From: Syngnathus acus
Taxonomy: Eukaryota > Chordata > Actinopteri > Syngnathiformes > Syngnathidae
Length of the DNA stretch: 64,000 nt
Direction: 5' to 3'
NCBI RefSeq assembly: GCF_901709675.1
Contig: NC_051099.1
Coordinates: 9,124,501 to 9,188,500, forward strand
Made by a program: the position numbers and the translations under genes
The notes under the pieces: generated by a model
The model's database searches: none
What the model was told of the DNA's origin: nothing
What the model saw: the letters and a program-made list of their open reading frames with translations, nothing else
Part shown: piece by piece, positions 55,698-64,000 of the stretch
Numbering within the stretch: position 1 is the first letter of the stretch
Layout: the number at the start of each line of letters is the position of its first letter

Positions 55698-56075
55698 CAG
55701 TCAAGCCTCGGTTTTCGACCACAATCCGTTCCAGAAGGCGGTTCGACAAATGAATCGGTCGAATTCCGAATCTATTTTTCCTATTATAAATAATGGAATT
55801 TCTTTTAATCCGTTCCAAGACTTTTTGTTTAAGCATTTTTTCATTTGCGCATTTTTGTCCGATCGCGCAACTGCAGCGCGTCGCCGACCGCGCAACTGCA
55901 CCGCGCTGATTGCATTATTGCGACAGAGCCTTCGCTGAAATTTAGAAAATATTTTTAAACTCCTGATGTACTTTCCAAAATTCAAGTGGACCAAAGTGCG
56001 CAGGGAGCTTAATTTAGTCTGATCGCGCAACCGCAGCGCGCTCACTGTCGCATTGCTTTAAGAGCGTCTTTGTGT
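55698..56075 (+). mobile_element. Right-truncated copy of the CAGTCAA TA-element
   Basis: It starts CAGTCAAGCCTCGGTTTTCG after TA and follows the element at 33740 (ttccagaaggcggttcga, gcgcaactgcag, cattgctttaagagcgtctt) until about 56075. Beyond that the sequence differs and no right terminus is seen. Confidence 0.75.
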
Positions 56076-57456
56076 TACGAGTTGTACGATGACGCTGCTC
56101 TCGAGATATGCCCATCTGAAGCAGTTCTTGATACCGTTCGACTTGTCTATTTCCCTGACACGATCCTCGACTTTTTTCTCTAAAACTTTCGCCATACTGG
56201 CTAAAACTTTTGCTAATTAGGCAAATGATGTGACAAAAGTAGCGCCAAAATGCTGCCGAAAATAAGGCGGCTGTTGTCGCAATACTGCTGACAGCCGCCC
56301 CCCAATATAAAAACAATTTTGTCAACGGATCTACACGATTCACGAAAATGATACTGCCGACGGAAAAAAACACGGAACTGCGCGGAAGATTCTCATCCCT
56401 GTAAAATGGTCAGGAATCAGAGCGAAATGCTTCTTTTTCTGTCAGTATTTCACCATAGGGCAAAATGTACACAAAGTTGAACAATCAGACTTAAGAACTA
56501 AAGTCAGACCACAACTAAACGGATGCGCCTCCAAATGTTTTTTTTTTCCAGTCAGCTGGTGTTTCATCTTTCAACCAGCAGATGGCACACCTGTCTCCAA
56601 CATTGTGAGTTGACTTCTCACATGCACTCCGACTACATATTTACACACGAGATCGCCTCAAACCTTAAACAATGTCACTCACCAGCTCAGTCACTTAAAA
56701 GTGGCGTTGAGCACATGTTAGCGTAACTATGTTGACGAATGCGACACGTCATTTAGCTGCATAATTAAACTAACAGCTTAATTCAACAAACCGTGAAAGA
56801 TTGTCCACCTGCATGAGACCTCCTTAAGGCAGATTGACGCCATCTTTTTTCAAAGGCTAAAGGGGTCAGCAAAATACACGTCTATGCGAATGCAAAAAAA
56901 GGGGAAAATGTGGATATGTGCTTTTGTTGACATTGTGTGCTGCATGGAAGCAACAATTAGTCAGACACATCCTTGTACGACAAAATTATTCAAACTCCTT
57001 TGCTTATAACGAAACAAATGTAAGCTGAAAATACTTCTGCGGTTGTGCAACGCAAACGCAGCAAAAAGCCAAACTATAGTAAAGATAGGGACAATAGCAA
57101 CAAACAACAAAAATGGGCGCGATGAAAAAGGCAAATGGTTGTGCCACCACCACAAAAAAATCTTGTGGACAAAAAAAGCTTTTTTTTAATGGCAGCTCCA
57201 TTGATCCTTCATCTTCCTGAAACGTTCTTGTTTGCTGGAGTGTCTATTACTTGTAACTTTTTTTTGCCACCATGGCCATCATGCACAGTTTTTGTCTCAA
57301 CAAACTAATCCAAAAACAGGCTACAAAAAGCAAGAGTCAAGTCCTCAACTCAAGAGCTAACATAGCTTATAATCCGTCTACGGCCAATTTGAGGAAGGTG
57401 GATACCAATAAAGAAGGGAAAATTTTGCAGAAATGGCAAAGGCGCGGTGGGAGGGA
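56076..57456. other. BCKDK 3' flank, nothing recognised
   Basis: Probably includes the BCKDK 3' UTR on the minus strand, but no convincing minus-strand AATAAA was found. No other gene evidence. Confidence 0.4.
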
Positions 57457-61229
<3,773 letters not shown>

Positions 61230-62327
61230 CTTCGCGGCGAGTCCCAGGCGGCGCTGTTCCCGAACGGAGAGGGAGTGAGGGGTCGGCTCGGCCCGGCCCG
61301 GCCCGCTAAGAGGCCATTAGAGGTCGCGACGGCCACTGTGCGCAAAGGTTGTGTTGCAGTACCGAGAACGGCACCGCAGTGAGCGAAGTTGGCCTCGAGT
61401 CGAATGAGATTGGGAATTTGGGAGGCCGATGAAGAGGGCTTGGGGTGGCGGCTTGAAGGGGGTTGGGGAGGACCAGGAGAGGGAGGGGACAGAATTTACT
61501 CGTAAACCGCGGGACCAATCAGAGGCACGTACGGACGTTGGAGGCGGAGCTTACGTCCCACGCACCCTCACGCAAACAAAGAAGAAGGACGAGCTCGCTG
61601 GTACTTGCAGTACAGTGCAAATTATTTCAAGAAGATATGAAACACTTGGAGATTAGAATGGACAGTGAGGGGAATTTGAAACAAATAAGATCTTAGAGAA
61701 ACATCTTCAGCCACAAATGCAAGTAATTCCATCCTTCAATTATATATTTTCATAAATTTGATCAGCCCCCAGAGTACTTTATCAGCCAAATGGCAAACTT
61801 AAGGAAAAACGCTGCTGCCTCAGCTGTAAGGTGGAACGGACAATGGAAAGACATTCCACAGAAACGTATTGAGCTCTTTGACTCTAATCCAAAATGAGAC
61901 AATGATTCCCAGTTTAATCACACAGACAAAATGCCAGGTCATTGCAGTTAACTGAGGCAAAAAGAAGCACAACACTTTTTAAAATGTTTACATGTTATGC
62001 TGACTTGGCGCATAGTTTCTGGAAAAGGACAGGGACCAAATGTCAAAACAATGCATCACACAATCATCGGTTCCTCTTTAATGTTGCGCCACGGACAAAA
62101 TTTACAGTCAACGTCAAAAAGGATCTTGTGGTCAGATTATGAGGAAGGAAGTAGGGGGGAAAATACAATGAGTAAAATGTGTGCTTGCTTGCAGAGGCGG
62201 TCTGCATGTTTGCAAACTGCAGTAGCGTAGTGTTATGTGTCATTACTGACCTCTTTCATTTAGGAACTCAAGCCAAAGAACAGCAGCGGTCACTCGCACA
62301 AAGTCGTCAAAGGTTGTGTGCCATTGC
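61230..62327. other. BCKDK promoter region and LRWD1 3' flank
   Basis: A GC-rich stretch immediately upstream of BCKDK (to about 61560; ggctcggcccggcccggccc near 61285) is a likely CpG promoter. The rest up to the LRWD1 stop is AT-richer and holds the presumed LRWD1 3' UTR. No other gene seen. Confidence 0.4.
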
Positions 62328-64000
62328 TCAGGCCGCCCTCTTCCACACCGTCACCACATTCTTGTCGCTGAGGGCCACCAGGTACCAGAGGTCTGGGTCC
62401 ATGGCCACGCTGTTGATGGAGGGGCCCTCCCCCCAACAGAGACCCTCGCGTACAGGGGCGGGCCACCGAAGCACCTGAACGGGAAGGCGGAGGCTCAACG
62501 AAAGCCACTAGGTTATTTCATTCTCCACCCCCGCGCTTCCCGAGCTCACCTCAGTGGGCTCCACGGGCTCCTCGCCGTGGAAATGCTCCTTCTCGACATC
62601 AGCCACGTGATACGTCCACAGCTTGCCTTCGTGGTCGCCGCACACGACGTACGATCGACCTAAAGGCAGACGGGCGGTTAAGTCGCCTGGAGCAAAGAAC
62701 AACAAGCATCCGACTGAGGGCCATGAATCCTACCGGGACAGGTGTTGAGCGCCAGATAAGGAATCTCCGTTTGGGCCCAGCGCAGCTTGGCTAGTACCAC
62801 AGCACGCACGCGCCCGCTCTCGTCGGGCCGCTGAGATCGCGTCTGGCTCCAGCTCCATAAATAGATGCAGTCGTGCGTGAAGTTCTTGGAGGCTGAGCGC
62901 CACCGCAAGGTCAGCGTTAACTCATGTAGAAAATGCAATGCGGCTGACGAGCGTCCTCTCACCTACGACGTCGCCGGCAAGGAAAGCGATGCCATCCACG
63001 GTGCGGTAGTTGTGCTCTATGTCTTCCTTCTCATAAATAGGGAAGGTGATCTCCACTCCGTCAGACCTTGGCAAACCAAGCGGACAGCGGTGACGATGGG
63101 GCAGGTCACTCAGGGCGGTCAAAGCGATCTCACCGACCTCTTGGCGGGAGCCGGCATGGCGTCGTAGAGATGCAGGCCGTCCTCGCACGCCGCCAGCAGT
63201 TGTGCGTCGGGTCCACTGGGCGGCAGGCAGATGTGCAGCGGCGTGGAGACACTCTCCAACGCCAGCAGCTGCCTGGAGGCCGCACGCATGCCAAAGGAGG
63301 GCGAGACATGGTGGAGGGCGAGACACGGTAGAGTGCTCAGTTGCCCACCACTTTACTTTGCAATCGGCGTCCGTCTTTGGACAGTACTCACAGCGCTTTA
63401 AACTTGTACTCGCTGTCGAGCCCCCCGATGTCCCACAGCACGATCCTGTTGTCGTAACAGCCCGCTACGAGAGTGTTTCGGAAAGTAAAAGAGCCGCCCT
63501 CAGAATCGCCTTCTCAAAGAGCAGTCATTCAGTAACGCCAAGGCAACACTTACTGAAGAGGAAGTTGCCCTGCCGGGGGTCGAAGCGGAGGACGGACAAG
63601 GCCTTGCGGCTCACCCGTAACTCGCCGTAGGCCACGTTGCAGCGGGGGTGGATCAGCTTGACCAGTCCTCGCTTTCCGCCTGCCGCCAGGATGCTGACGG
63701 GCTGTGCCAAGGCTCCACCCCCTCGGGACATCAGCACCGTGGACCAGGCTAGCGAGAAGAACTCCTGCGATGACATCCGTCACGTGTCTTCAAGTATTGT
63801 TTATAAAAAAAAAAAGTTTTTTTTAAAAAAGGCACAGCCCACAAGTTGAACACGGGCAAACTGCCACTCCTAGCCTCGGCTCGATTCGTAACCGGGTGAG
63901 CAAGTGCGCCGTTAGACCGACCTCCCCGGCCACTCTGTATTTCTTCATCACTGCACCGGTCTCACACTCGATCACGCACAGAGACTCTCCACCGCACGTG
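62328..64000 (-). CDS. LRWD1: LRWD1 (ORCA), C-terminal WD40 half (partial)
   Basis: Chromatin protein that stabilises ORC and binds repressive histone marks; this part forms the WD40 propeller. Exons: from beyond 64000 to 63922, 63764-63554, 63464-63392, 63272-63138, 63066-62963, 62892-62734, 62659-62550, 62474-62328. All phases agree. Recognisable blocks: TCGGESLCVIECETGAVMKK, EEFFSLAWSTV, ILAAGGKRGLVKLIHPRCNV, GCYDNRIVLWDIGGLD, CIYLWSWSQ, VVCGDHEGKLWTYHVADVE, ending VALSDKNVVTVWKRAA. Two donors (after 63922 and 63138) read gtcggt, which is weak, so those borders are less certain. The N-terminal leucine-rich repeats lie beyond the right edge. In human, LRWD1 and ORAI2 are close neighbours on 7q22, which supports the call. 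Confidence 0.9.

Overview
The window is nuclear DNA of a teleost fish. It holds compact multi-exon vertebrate genes with short introns, a V-SINE, hAT and Tc1/mariner-type elements, a fish-type CR1/L2 LINE and a Ty3/Gypsy retrotransposon. I cannot name the species. There are no prokaryotic features, operons or CRISPR arrays. Exons were placed by eye from GT/GC-AG sites, frame continuity and remembered vertebrate orthologues; no alignment was run.

Layout. (1) 1-18 kb, minus strand: the first three coding exons of MYO7A (running off the left edge), then upstream of it the complete CAPN5 gene (12 coding exons, 642 aa). The single-exon OMP gene lies on the opposite strand inside CAPN5 intron 2. 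The CAPN5-OMP-MYO7A block is a conserved vertebrate neighbourhood. (2) 15-22 kb: microsatellites and minisatellites, a tRNA-like sequence, a V-SINE with target-site duplication (TSD) and a 772-bp hAT element with 8-bp TSD. (3) 22.5-29.6 kb, minus: complete CUL5 (19 coding exons, 780 aa), with a GC-AG intron, a hAT element in intron 14 and a TA-flanked inverted-repeat element in intron 18. (4) 31.3-32.3 kb, plus: ORAI2 (2 coding exons, 260 aa). (5) 32.9-56 kb: repeats nested several layers deep. (6) 57.4-61.2 kb, minus: complete BCKDK (11 exons, 424 aa). (7) 62.3-64 kb, minus: the WD40 half of LRWD1, running off the right edge.

The repeat block is the most unusual part. Two ~190-bp inverted arms (38.57 and 54.4 kb), each next to a tandem array of ~165-bp units, bracket about 15.8 kb. 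In the left array every unit contains a ~47-nt near-perfect hairpin. Just inside the left arm is a small split reading frame ending in a PHD finger. Between the arms a ~0.75-kb LINE-tailed repeat was hit by a Gypsy element (283/281-bp LTRs, 4-bp TSD). That Gypsy element was later hit by a solo LTR (5-bp TSD), itself hit by a TA-flanked element, and separately by a nearly full-length LINE. Apart from insertions and point stops, the Gypsy pol frame stays in register across both insertions. The Gypsy Pol begins with a MYND-type zinc finger placed between the CCHC knuckle and the protease.

The genes do not form one pathway. CAPN5, MYO7A and OMP are sensory-tissue neighbours; CUL5 is a ubiquitin ligase scaffold; ORAI2 is a store-operated Ca2+ channel subunit; BCKDK is a mitochondrial kinase; LRWD1 is a chromatin/ORC factor.
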